Source: Paractinoplanes tereljensis (GTDB lineage: Bacteria; Actinomycetota; Actinomycetes; Mycobacteriales; Micromonosporaceae). From it: a stretch of 37,198 nt of DNA. This document shows, one piece after another, positions 1 to 7,741 of this stretch; positions within the stretch are counted from its first letter, which is position 1; the number at the start of each line of letters is the position of its first letter. The position numbers were made by a program, and so were the translations under genes. The stretch spans positions 1 through 37,198 of the forward strand of contig NZ_BOMY01000003.1 in NCBI RefSeq assembly GCF_016862435.1, written 5' to 3'. A model generated the notes under the pieces. The model ran no database searches. It was not told the origin of the DNA and saw only the letters and a program-made list of their open reading frames with translations.

Positions 1-764
1 CGATCACCGGCCTCGGCATCCAGAAGGCCATCACCATCATGTACAACGCGATGCTGCTGAAGACCTCGTCGTCTTCGTACCTGAAGTACCGGACCTGGAC
101 GCTCACCGCGGCCAAGAGCCTGTACCCGGGCGACTGCACCGCGTTCAACACGGTCAAGGCGGCCTGGACCGCGGTCAGCGTGCCGGCTCAGACGGCCGAC
201 CCGACCTGCACCGGCAGCACCACCTCGCCGACGGTGTCCCCGACCACGTCGGCCCCGACGACCGGCCCGACGACGACTCCGCCGACGACCGGCCCGACCA
301 GCGGCACCTGCACCTCGGCTCAGCTGCTCGGTAACAACGGCTTCGAGAGCGGCGCCACCACCTGGACCCAGTCCTCGGGCGTCATCTCCACCGCTTCGGG
401 CACCAACACGCCGTACGCCGGCACGTACTTCGCCTGGCTCGACGGTTACGGCTCCACCCACACCGACACGCTCACGCAGTCGGTGACCATCCCGTCGACG
501 TGTTCGACCGCGACGCTGAGCTTCTACCTGAAGATCACGTCGTCGGAGACCAGCACCTCGACGGCGTACGACAAGCTGACGGTCAAGGCGGGTTCGACCA
601 CCCTGGCCACCTACTCCAACCTCAACAAGGCCACCTGGGCGCTGAAGTCGTTCGACGTCTCGTCGCTCAAGGGCCAGACCGTGACGATCTCGTTCAGCGG
701 CGTCGAGGACTCCTCCCTCGCCACCTCGTTCCAGGTCGACAACACCGCCCTCAACGTGAGCTGA
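1..764 (+). CDS. Secreted M4-type metalloprotease, C-terminal part (5' end outside window)
   Basis: The reading frame is already open at base 3, so only the C-terminal part is present. The first ~65 residues ([17 protein letters not shown]..., then [22 protein letters not shown]) resemble the helical C-terminal domain of thermolysin-type (M4) zinc proteases, which closes the active-site cleft. The zinc-binding HExxH segment would lie upstream and is not visible. A Thr/Pro-rich linker (about 50 residues) leads to a beta-rich domain of ~150 residues starting at GNNGFESG and ending [12 protein letters not shown]. That layout is common in secreted actinobacterial proteases and suggests a surface- or substrate-binding module. 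A stem-loop terminator follows. M4 assignment is good for the family; the C-terminal domain type is uncertain. Confidence 0.75.
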   Translation, partial: ITGLGIQKAITIMYNAMLLKTSSSSYLKYRTWTLTAAKSLYPGDCTAFNTVKAAWTAVSVPAQTADPTCTGSTTSPTVSPTTSAPTTGPTTTPPTTGPTSGTCTSAQLLGNNGFESGATTWTQSSGVISTASGTNTPYAGTYFAWLDGYGSTHTDTLTQSVTIPSTCSTATLSFYLKITSSETSTSTAYDKLTVKAGSTTLATYSNLNKATWALKSFDVSSLKGQTVTISFSGVEDSSLATSFQVDNTALNVS

Positions 765-787
765 GGCTTCTAACACCCCCCAAAGGT

Positions 788-830
788 GGGAGGGTCGGCG
801 CCGGTGGTCGGCGTCGGCCCTCCCTCTTTC
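788..830 (+). terminator. Rho-independent-type terminator after the metalloprotease
   Basis: Arms at 788-802 (gggagggtcggcgcc) and 810-824 (ggcgtcggccctccc) pair over 15 positions if G-T wobbles are allowed, with a 7-nt loop. A pyrimidine-rich tail (tctttctatct) follows. It lies between convergent genes and could serve both strands. Confidence 0.7.
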
Positions 831-833
831 TAT

Positions 834-3059
834 CTACGGGATGATCGCCTCGATCGCCCGCAGCGTCGCGCCCGCCTGTACCGGGCTGCCGCCCGCACTG
901 GTCAGGAACTTCCGGCCCTCGGCCAGCTCGAAGTGCATCGGGTCGGAGCCGCCACGCCAGGCCATCCCCGGCTCGAAGCCGTGCGCCACCATGGTCTTGA
1001 TGAACAGCAGGCCGTACCCGTGCTGCCCGCTGAACTCACCGGCCTTCGCCTCCTTCTCGCCACCGGCCGGGTCCGGGGTGAAGAAACCGCCGCGGTTCTC
1101 CGGCATCAGCCCGAAGAGCTGGTCCAGGGCCGGGTCGTTCACCTCCAGCTTGGAGCGGAAGACGAAGCCGCCGGTGTTGTTGATCAGCCCGTCCTTGAGG
1201 CCCTTCAGCGTCAGCAGCTGGAGCTTCTCCTCAATCAGCGTGTCGATCTTCTTCTTGCCCAGCACCGCCGTCTTCTCGTCCCGGAACTTCCGGCGCAGCG
1301 CCGCGTCCTCCGCGGTGGCGACGGCGTCGGCCTCGTTCTGATCGAACGTGGCCGCGGCCGGCACGATCCGCTTGGCCAGGTCGGTGAAGCGCGGGCCGAG
1401 CTTGTCGGCGGCCGCCTTGAGCGCGGTGATCGTCTCGGCTTTGCCTTTGCCCGCGACCGCCGCTTTCACCTCGAACTTCGCCTTCGGCAGGATCCCGGTC
1501 AGCGCCTCCTCCAGCGGTTCCACCCCGCGCAGCACCCCGCCGACCGCCTCCTCGATCTTGGCGAGGTCCGGATCGGTCAGGCCGGCCGCCTTCGCCGCGT
1601 CGATCCGGGCCTGCAGCGCCACCGCGTCCTGGTGCAGCTGCCGCAGCTTGCCGACGTCCGGGCCGGCCTTGCGCGCCGCGTCCGATTCGGCCTTCCGCAA
1701 CGCCGCGACCTTGGCGGCCCGCTCATCGAGGCCGAAGTCGCTGGTCAGCATCTCGACGTCGACGTTCGCGTCCTTGAAGTGCTGGTCCAGTACGGCGATC
1801 TTCTCGTCGATCTGCTTGGTCCACGGCTCGAACAGCTTCGGCAGATCCGGGCCGATCTTCGCGCGTACCTCCTCGAAGTGTTTCGCGGCCGCCGTGGCCG
1901 CGTTCGTCGCGGTCTCGATCTCCGCCGCGGTGGCCTTCGGCCTCGTCCGTTTCTGCAGCCTGTCCAGCTTGCGCTGGGCGGTCACCGCCGCGAAGCGGGC
2001 CTGCTCCACCTCCCGCAGCCGGTCCATGGTGGCCGCCGGCAGCGCGGTCTTGAACTTGTCCGACGCTTCCTCGAGCCGCTTGTACTCCGACTCCACCGAA
2101 TCGAGCAGCTTCTTCGACTCGGCCGCGTCCGCGGTGCCCGCCCCCATTTTGATCTCCAGGTCGATCCGCTTCTCCCCCTCGACGCTGGTCTTCATGTCCG
2201 GCCGCCCACCGGTCACCATCTCGAACAGGGTGATCAGCTTCGGGTCCTTGATCTTCGGCGTCGCGTTGGCCCGCCAGTCCACCGCGAACCCGGCCGCATG
2301 GGTGAACCAGCCGCGACTCAGGCCGGCCCGGGACAGATGGTCGCCGCGCATGCCCAGGCCCACGGTGGTCTGCGGCATCGGCACGCCCTGCGCCTCCAGC
2401 TCGGCCTTGACCTCCAGCAGCCGCTCCCGGGTCGAGACGTGCGCCCACAGCTGCTCGCCCTGGCCCACGTCCATCGGCTGAATCTCCTGGAAATGCTTCT
2501 GGATCACGGCGTCGTCGTTGCCCATCGCCCACCGCATGGTCTGCATGAAGGTGACCCGGTTGCGCGCCCGCGCGTCCAGCAACCCCGGGTTGCCCTTGTC
2601 GGCCGCCACCACCTGCGCGTCGTTGAAGTTGTCGATCTGCTGCTTGATATGCCCCGGAAGGCTCTCGATCCAGTCGATCGGCGGCGGCGGTGGCACCGCC
2701 TTCCCCGCCACCGGCGTCGTGGTCCCGCCCGCCGGCCCCGCCGCCGGCACCTTCTGCGGTACGCCCGGACCAGCCGTCGTGGGACCTGGGCCCGCCGATC
2801 CTGGGCCGGGCGGGGCGGGGCCGAATTGCTGCGGTGCCACGGGGCCGGCTGACGGCGTACCCTCATCGGCGCCCAGCCATTGCGCCACCGCGCGGTTGCC
2901 GGCCAGACCGCCGAGGGCCGCGACGTCGTCGCGGCCGTTCGGGGCCGTAGTCAGCCGGGCCGCGGCCTCCTGGTTGCTCTCGATCCGCGGCCGGGCCGGC
3001 GTCGGCGCGGCCGGCTGTTCCGCCGCGGTCTCCTCCGCCGCGCGGAGCCGTTCCACCAT
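834..3059 (-). CDS. Large protein with AGNRAV motif and an M15-type peptidase signature split by a helical insertion
   Basis: 741 residues, ATG start, no signal peptide. Residues 45-62 hold the motif LGGLAGNRAVAQWL, which resembles the short N-terminal segment seen in many DUF4157 proteins and predicted cargo of extracellular contractile injection systems (eCIS). A Pro/Gly-rich linker follows (~66-127). HAAGFAVD at 254-261 matches the M15 HxxGxAxD zinc motif (H254, D261). The partner motif, SDPMHFE with D706 and H709, lies only at 698-711, preceded by a Trp/Gly-rich stretch typical of M15 enzymes. The ~370 residues between (~290-640) are Ala/Lys/Glu-rich and look helical or coiled-coil. M15 enzymes cut peptidoglycan stem peptides (D-Ala-D-Ala or L-Ala-D-Glu bonds). 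The metal-ligand set looks complete, so activity is plausible. No tail, sheath or baseplate gene is in the window. Antisense open frames here are shadows caused by high GC. Confidence 0.6.
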   Translation of the reverse strand: MVERLRAAEETAAEQPAAPTPARPRIESNQEAAARLTTAPNGRDDVAALGGLAGNRAVAQWLGADEGTPSAGPVAPQQFGPAPPGPGSAGPGPTTAGPGVPQKVPAAGPAGGTTTPVAGKAVPPPPPIDWIESLPGHIKQQIDNFNDAQVVAADKGNPGLLDARARNRVTFMQTMRWAMGNDDAVIQKHFQEIQPMDVGQGEQLWAHVSTRERLLEVKAELEAQGVPMPQTTVGLGMRGDHLSRAGLSRGWFTHAAGFAVDWRANATPKIKDPKLITLFEMVTGGRPDMKTSVEGEKRIDLEIKMGAGTADAAESKKLLDSVESEYKRLEEASDKFKTALPAATMDRLREVEQARFAAVTAQRKLDRLQKRTRPKATAAEIETATNAATAAAKHFEEVRAKIGPDLPKLFEPWTKQIDEKIAVLDQHFKDANVDVEMLTSDFGLDERAAKVAALRKAESDAARKAGPDVGKLRQLHQDAVALQARIDAAKAAGLTDPDLAKIEEAVGGVLRGVEPLEEALTGILPKAKFEVKAAVAGKGKAETITALKAAADKLGPRFTDLAKRIVPAAATFDQNEADAVATAEDAALRRKFRDEKTAVLGKKKIDTLIEEKLQLLTLKGLKDGLINNTGGFVFRSKLEVNDPALDQLFGLMPENRGGFFTPDPAGGEKEAKAGEFSGQHGYGLLFIKTMVAHGFEPGMAWRGGSDPMHFELAEGRKFLTSAGGSPVQAGATLRAIEAIIP

Positions 3060-3155
3060 GCCGCGAACGCTATGCCTCGGCGACCGTCGATGGTGTCGCC
3101 TAGCCGTCGATCACCGGGCGAGCGAAGTGTCGCACCCCGGGAGCACAATTCAGTC

Positions 3156-3377
3156 GTGGCGAGTCAGGCGCTGGTCGGCAAGGTGGGCACGGTGATAACC
3201 GCGATCCGCGGCGGCGAGCGCGCGGGCGAGGTGCGCGTGCTGGTGGACGGCTTGGCGCACTACTACCTGGCATACGCCGCGGCGGCCATCGCCGCGGGCG
3301 CCGAGGTCCTCGTCATTCACAACCGTGGCGCACGCCAGGTCGACGTCGAGCCATGGCCCGTCGTAGAAGGGTCGTAA
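3156..3377 (+). CDS. Small NfeD-like OB-fold protein
   Basis: 73 residues from GTG at 3156; a GGGAG lies ~12 nt upstream. The pattern LVGKVGTVITAI...GEVRVLVDG...AGAEVLVIHNRG...VDVEPW fits the short beta-barrel (OB-fold) domain of NfeD proteins: a G-x-V-G-x-x-x-T opening, then a final V-x-V strand. No obvious membrane segment is present, so it would be the soluble domain alone. The stop codon ends 4 bp before the start of the flotillin-like gene. NfeD genes are classically operon partners of SPFH/stomatin/flotillin genes, which supports both calls. The start is the least certain part. Confidence 0.6.
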   Translation: MASQALVGKVGTVITAIRGGERAGEVRVLVDGLAHYYLAYAAAAIAAGAEVLVIHNRGARQVDVEPWPVVEGS

Positions 3378-3381
3378 GAAA

Positions 3382-4515
3382 GTGTTCGGTTATCGGGTGC
3401 CCGCCCCCAACGAGGCGTTGCTGATCAGCGGTCGCAAGCAGCGCGGCGCGGAGGCGTTGCCGTTCAAGATCGTCACAGGGCACGGTGTGTTCGTCGCGCC
3501 CATCTTCTCCCGTGCCACCCGGCTCACCCTGTCCATGCAAGAGGCCGAGGTCATGGAGGACTGCTACACCCAGCAGGGCATCACCCTGTCGGTGCACGCG
3601 GTCATCGCGTTCAAGGTCGGCGACGACCACGAGTCGATCGCCTCGGCGGCCCGCCGCTTCCAGGGCGACCAGCGCCAGATGCCCACCCTGGTCGGCCGCA
3701 TCTTCTCCGGCCACCTGCGCAGCATCATCGGCAGCATGACGGTCGAGGCGATCATCCGCGAACAGCAGACCCTGGCCGACGCGATCGTCGACGCCAGCAA
3801 GACCGAGATGGCCCGGATCGGCCTGGCCGTCGACTCGCTGCAGATCAGCAGCATCGACGACAAGGGCGTCGGCTACATCCGGGCGCTGGCCGCGCCGCAC
3901 CAGGCCCGAGTCAACCAGGAGGCCAAGGTCGCCCAGGCGGCGGCCGACCGGGCCAGCGCGATGGCCCAGCAGGAGAGCGTCCGCCACCAGGCTGAGTACG
4001 CGCGGCAGACGGCGATCGCCCAGGCGCAATACCAGGCCGAGATCGACCAGGCCCAGCAGACCGCGGCCCAGGCCGGCCCGCTGGCCGCGGCCCGCGCCGC
4101 GCAGGACGTGCTGGCCGAGCGAGCGATCGTCGCCCAGCGCAACGCCGAGCTGCGCCAGGCCGAGCTGATCGCCGAGGTGATCCGCCCGGCCGAGGCCGAG
4201 GCCGAGCGCATCCGAGCCCTGGCCCGAGCCGATGCCGACGCCACCAAGCTGTCCGCCGAGGCGGCCGCGGCCCAGGGCCGGATAGCCCTGGACCAGGCGA
4301 TCATCGACAAACTGCCGGAGATGCTGCGAGCCGCCGCCGAGGGCCTGAAGGGCGCGAACGTCACGGTCCTGGACGGCGCCGAGGGCCTGAACAGCGTGGT
4401 CGCCTCCCTGGCCGCCCAGGGCATGACCATGCTGGAAACCCTGCGCACCGGCATGCGAGTGGAGGCTCCGCCCGCGAAGCCCAGCATGGCGGTGGCCCCA
4501 CCCCCGGCCGCCTGA
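3382..4515 (+). CDS. Flotillin-like SPFH-domain protein
   Basis: 377 residues, GTG start, 4 bp after the NfeD-like gene. The N-terminus (YRVPAPNEALLISGRKQRG) is typical of flotillins. The SPFH domain covers roughly residues 1-190. It is followed by a long Ala/Gln/Glu-rich coiled coil (~190-310), then VTVLDGAEGLNSV, a typical flotillin C-terminal segment, and a Pro/Ala-rich tail. Flotillins oligomerise at the inner face of the membrane and organise membrane microdomains. No N-terminal transmembrane helix is visible, so attachment would rely on the SPFH domain or a partner. Confidence 0.8.
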   Translation: MFGYRVPAPNEALLISGRKQRGAEALPFKIVTGHGVFVAPIFSRATRLTLSMQEAEVMEDCYTQQGITLSVHAVIAFKVGDDHESIASAARRFQGDQRQMPTLVGRIFSGHLRSIIGSMTVEAIIREQQTLADAIVDASKTEMARIGLAVDSLQISSIDDKGVGYIRALAAPHQARVNQEAKVAQAAADRASAMAQQESVRHQAEYARQTAIAQAQYQAEIDQAQQTAAQAGPLAAARAAQDVLAERAIVAQRNAELRQAELIAEVIRPAEAEAERIRALARADADATKLSAEAAAAQGRIALDQAIIDKLPEMLRAAAEGLKGANVTVLDGAEGLNSVVASLAAQGMTMLETLRTGMRVEAPPAKPSMAVAPPPAA

Positions 4516-4522
4516 CCCCAGG

Positions 4523-4555
4523 CTCAGCCGGCCCGTGCCCCGCGGGTCGGCTGAG
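4523..4555 (+). terminator. Stem-loop after the flotillin gene
   Basis: ctcagccggccc (4523-4534) pairs with gggtcggctgag (4544-4555), 12 bp with one G-T pair and a 9-nt loop. It begins 8 bp after the flotillin stop codon. There is no clear T-run. Confidence 0.55.
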
Positions 4556-4618
4556 TTGCGGGCTGGAACAGCCTGGTTATATTGGGTCGCTGGTTCCCGA
4601 GCAGGAAGAAATTTCGCT

Positions 4619-5341
4619 TTGCTGCCATTTGTCCGGAAAGTTGTCCTGGGCGGCGTCGCCGTCGGCCTGAGCGTCGCCTCCGTCGCCGGATGCTCCGGCA
4701 AGCCGGAAGCCGAGCCGATCTGGGCCGGGTCCACGCAGGGGCTGGAGACACCCACCACGGCCGCCCCGACGACGGCAGCGTCGGCGCCCGCGAAGCCCTC
4801 GCCGTCCGCGACCAAGGCGAAGATCACCTACACGTTCCCGGTGGTCGGCAAGAGCAGCTACGCCCACACGCACCACGACTACCCAGCGTCCGACGTGATC
4901 ACCGCGTGCGGCAACCGGTTCGTGGCGGTGACCAGCGGCGTGGTGCTGGCGGTCTCGGCCAAGGACACCTGGACCGCGAAGAAGAACCTCGGCGCCACCC
5001 GGGGCGGCCTGTCGGTGTCGATCCTCGGCGACGACGGCGTCCGCTACTACGGCTCGCACCTGTCCGTGGTGGCCGACGGCATTGAGCCGGGCGCCCTGGT
5101 CAAGACCGGCGACACGCTCGGCAAGACCGGCGACACCGGCGACGCGAGCGCCTGCCACCTGCACTTCGGCATCTCCCCGCCGTGCGCGAAGCAGGGCGAC
5201 TGGTGGAACCAGCGGGGCACGCTCTACCCGTGGCCATATCTGGACTCCTGGCGCAAGGACGGCCAGAAGTCCCCGGTTTCCGCGGTCAAGGCCTGGCAGA
5301 AGAAGAATGGCTGCCCGACCGAGCCGACCGCCGACGCCTGA
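4619..5341 (+). CDS. M23 (LytM-type) peptidase-like lipoprotein
   Basis: The chosen TTG start at 4619 gives 240 residues and has an AGGAAGAA ribosome site at 4603-4610, 8 nt upstream. A GTG-type start further upstream would add a non-signal extension. A lipoprotein signal follows: basic VRK, a hydrophobic stretch, and lipobox SVAGC with C25. A Thr/Pro/Ala-rich spacer precedes the LytM fold. HHDYPASD (85-92) supplies the first zinc ligands, GSHL a histidine at 147, and HLHF (180-183) the HxH motif. M23 enzymes cut peptidoglycan cross-bridges or act as amidase activators; here the ligands look intact. Likely anchored outside the membrane. Its stop codon lies 3 bp from that of the convergent pilin gene. 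Confidence 0.8.
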   Translation: MLPFVRKVVLGGVAVGLSVASVAGCSGKPEAEPIWAGSTQGLETPTTAAPTTAASAPAKPSPSATKAKITYTFPVVGKSSYAHTHHDYPASDVITACGNRFVAVTSGVVLAVSAKDTWTAKKNLGATRGGLSVSILGDDGVRYYGSHLSVVADGIEPGALVKTGDTLGKTGDTGDASACHLHFGISPPCAKQGDWWNQRGTLYPWPYLDSWRKDGQKSPVSAVKAWQKKNGCPTEPTADA

Positions 5342-5344
5342 CGA

Positions 5345-5524
5345 TCAGAACTTGGACGTCAGGTTGGTGTAGACGTCGTTGAGGTGGGAGCCGAACGCGC
5401 TGACACCCACGATGATCACGATGGCGATGAACGTGACGAGCAGGCCGTACTCGACGGCGGTGGCGCCCTCGTCGTTCTGCAGGCAGGCCCGAACGTACGC
5501 GGTGATGGTGTGAAGTTTCGGCAT
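5345..5524 (-). CDS. Flp/Fap-type pilin, orphan
   Basis: 59 residues from ATG at 5524, with a GGGGGAG ribosome site just upstream. The start MPKLHTITAYVRAC precedes DEGATAVEYGLL, the hallmark of Flp (type IVb/Tad) prepilins. Prepilin peptidase cleaves after the Gly, and Glu at position +5 is present. A single hydrophobic helix (VTFIAIVIIVGVSAFG) and a short polar tail follow. No tad assembly genes (ATPase, TadB/C, prepilin peptidase) are within the window, so assembly genes must lie elsewhere if it is functional. Confidence 0.85.
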   Translation of the reverse strand: MPKLHTITAYVRACLQNDEGATAVEYGLLVTFIAIVIIVGVSAFGSHLNDVYTNLTSKF

Positions 5525-5775
5525 GGTGGACTCCCCCAAGTCAGCGGTCACCGCGAGCCGGTGCCGTCTGGCCAAGGAGATCGGCCGGGGCCGGGCCGCT
5601 GTTTAGCGGTGTGAGGTGCGGCCCCGGCGGTGATCGGGGTGCAGCCGGGTTGGCGCGCCGGGGAGCCGGTTGCGGGTCGGTGAGCGCTGGGTGCGGGTCG
5701 GTTGACCGGCTTACTCGATCATGGGGTCGCCCCGATCGGAATGGCGAAGTCACCGATCGCAGAGGGAGTCACCAC

Positions 5776-6279
5776 TTGAAGCGCTTCGTCGTCATCGCCG
5801 CCCTGGCCGCCCTGCCCGTCCTCGCTGCCGCGCCGGCCTTCGCCGACACCGCCACGCACGCGCCGGCGAAGAAGGTATCGGCCGCGGCGTCGACGACCGT
5901 CGAGAGCGAGGTCGTCCGGCTCACCAACGCGCAGCGCACCGCGCACGGCTGCCCGGCCCTGAAGATCGACGACCGGCTGGTCCAGGCGGCCCGCGCGCAC
6001 TCCACCGACATGGTGAGCGAGCGGTTCTTCAGCCACACCGGCTCGAACGGCAGCTCGTTCGTGGCCCGCGAGACGGCGGCCGGTTACCCGAAGCGGGACG
6101 CCGCGGCCGAGAACATCGCGTGGGGTTACCGCACGCCCAAGGACGTCGTCACCGGCTGGATGAACAGCCCGGGCCACCGCGCCAACATCCTGAACTGCCG
6201 CAGCATCGCGGTCGGCGTCGGCGTCGCGTACACCAGCGGCGGCGCCCCGTATTGGACCCAGGACTTCGGCCGCAGCTGA
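5776..6279 (+). CDS. Secreted CAP-domain (SCP/PR-1, YkwD-like) protein
   Basis: 167 residues from TTG at 5776, with GAGGGAG 7 nt upstream. A signal peptide (KRFVVIAALAALPVLAAAPAFA) ends near AFA/DT. The CAP fold follows: VVRLTNAQRTAHGCPAL, the first conserved His in ARAHSTDM, FSHTG, AENIAWG, and W...SPGHRANIL, then a C-terminal YWTQDFG strand. All signature CAP elements, including both histidines, are present. The bacterial family is secreted or surface-bound and its biochemical role is poorly defined. A strong stem-loop follows the gene. Confidence 0.85.
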   Translation: MKRFVVIAALAALPVLAAAPAFADTATHAPAKKVSAAASTTVESEVVRLTNAQRTAHGCPALKIDDRLVQAARAHSTDMVSERFFSHTGSNGSSFVARETAAGYPKRDAAAENIAWGYRTPKDVVTGWMNSPGHRANILNCRSIAVGVGVAYTSGGAPYWTQDFGRS

Positions 6280-6296
6280 AAATTCAAGACATAGGT

Positions 6297-6332
6297 GAAG
6301 ACGGCCGGTGCTGGCGGGCACCGGCCGTCTTC
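6297..6332. terminator. Bidirectional stem-loop between convergent genes
   Basis: Perfect 14-bp arms, gaagacggccggtg (6297-6310) and caccggccgtcttc (6319-6332), with an 8-nt loop. It sits between the CAP-protein stop codon and the aldehyde dehydrogenase stop codon, so it can serve both transcripts. Confidence 0.75.
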
Positions 6333-6334
6333 CG

Positions 6335-7741
6335 TTACGCAGGCCGGAACGAATCCCGGGCCGCGGGGGCTGCGTGTTTGATCATCAGGTGGCGGGTCAC
6401 CGAGTACTCCCCGACCGCCTCCTGGCTCATGTCTTTACCGAAACCGGACCCTTTAACCCCGCCGTGCGGCGCTTCCGACGCGATCGGCAGGTGATCGTTG
6501 ATCCAGGTGACCCCGACGTCAAGCCGGTGCGCCACCCGCAGGGCCCGCGCCACGTCCCGGGTCCAGATCGACGACGCGAGACCGTACCGGGTGTCGTTGG
6601 CCAGCCGCACCGCCTCGTCCTCGGACGAGAACGGCACCACGACGATCACCGGCCCGAACAGCTCGTCCTGCACGATCTCGCTGTCCTGCGCGGCGTCCAG
6701 CACCAGCGTCGGCGGGTAGAAGAAGCCCTCCCCGGCCGGAACGGCCCCACCCACCGCGACCCGGGCCCCGGCGGCGACCGCCCGCGATACGAATCCGTCG
6801 ACCCGGTCCCGGTGGACCGCGGAGATCAGCGGACCGATGTCGGTGGACGCGGCCCACGGATCGCCGGGCCGGATCTGCCGCAGCGCGGCCTCCAGTGCCG
6901 CGACCGCTTCCTTGTAGATCGACTTCTCGACGTAGACGCGGGTGGCGGCGGTGCAGTCCTGCCCGGTGTTGTAGGTGGCCCCGAGCGCCACCCCGCCCGC
7001 CATCTCGGCCAGGTCGGCGTCGGCGAAAACGACCGCCGGGGCTTTCCCGCCGAGCTCCAGGTGCACCCGCTTCAACCCGTCGACCGCGCCGCGCATCACC
7101 TCGCGCCCGGTCTGGGTGGACCCGGTGACGCTGACCATGTCGACACCCGGATCCCGTACCAGAGCGGACCCGATCGAAGCGCCTCCGGTGACCGCGCCGA
7201 CCAGCCCGGCCGGCGCCCCGGCCTCTTCGAAAAGGCGCGCCAGCGCCAGCGTGGAACGCGGCGTCTGCGGCGCCGGCTTGATCACCACGGCGTTGCCCGC
7301 CGCGACCGCCGGACCGATCTTCCAGACCGCCATGACCAGCGGAAAGTTCCACGGCGCGATGGACCCGACGACCCCGATCGGCCGTCGCACGAGAAGAGAC
7401 GTGTACCCGGACGAGAGCACCCCGGCGCCGGAACCGTCGAGCGAGCGGGCCGCCCCGGCGAAGAACCGCAGGTTGTCGACCGCGAACGTCAACTCACCGT
7501 CCCGCATCACCGGCAACGGCTTCCCGGTCTCCTCCACCTCGCGTCGGGTGATCTCCTCGGCGTCCCGTTCCACCAGGTCAGCGACGCGCAACAGCACCCG
7601 CGCCCGCTCCCCCGGCGTCGCTTCGCGCCACTGCTCAAAGGCACCGCGAGCCCGGGCGACGGCCTTCGCTACGTCCGCGAGATCACTGTCCGGCACATCT
7701 TCCAGCCGTACGCCGGAAGCCGGGTTCACCAGCGCGGTCAT
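6335..7741 (-). CDS. NAD(P)+-dependent aldehyde dehydrogenase, aminobutyraldehyde dehydrogenase-like
   Basis: 468 residues, the usual length for the superfamily. Visible elements: APWNFP (N132, oxyanion site), the VTGSTQTG nucleotide-binding region (~205-212), HLELGGKAP with general base E229, and NTGQDCTAATR with catalytic C263. The QDCTAATR environment resembles gamma-aminobutyraldehyde/betaine-aldehyde dehydrogenases (PatD/YdcW type), so oxidation of an amino-aldehyde is the best guess. The ATG overlaps the TGA of the upstream glycosyltransferase by 4 bp (ATGA), so the two are translationally coupled. The pairing with a glycosyltransferase is unusual for a catabolic enzyme, so the true substrate is open. 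Confidence 0.8.
   Translation of the reverse strand: MTALVNPASGVRLEDVPDSDLADVAKAVARARGAFEQWREATPGERARVLLRVADLVERDAEEITRREVEETGKPLPVMRDGELTFAVDNLRFFAGAARSLDGSGAGVLSSGYTSLLVRRPIGVVGSIAPWNFPLVMAVWKIGPAVAAGNAVVIKPAPQTPRSTLALARLFEEAGAPAGLVGAVTGGASIGSALVRDPGVDMVSVTGSTQTGREVMRGAVDGLKRVHLELGGKAPAVVFADADLAEMAGGVALGATYNTGQDCTAATRVYVEKSIYKEAVAALEAALRQIRPGDPWAASTDIGPLISAVHRDRVDGFVSRAVAAGARVAVGGAVPAGEGFFYPPTLVLDAAQDSEIVQDELFGPVIVVVPFSSEDEAVRLANDTRYGLASSIWTRDVARALRVAHRLDVGVTWINDHLPIASEAPHGGVKGSGFGKDMSQEAVGEYSVTRHLMIKHAAPAARDSFRPA

Noticed and set aside
786..2852. 688-residue open frame on the + strand opposite the M15 gene
   Set aside because: Arg/Leu/His-rich translation without motifs, a typical antisense shadow in high-GC DNA; the minus-strand frame carries recognisable M15 motifs.
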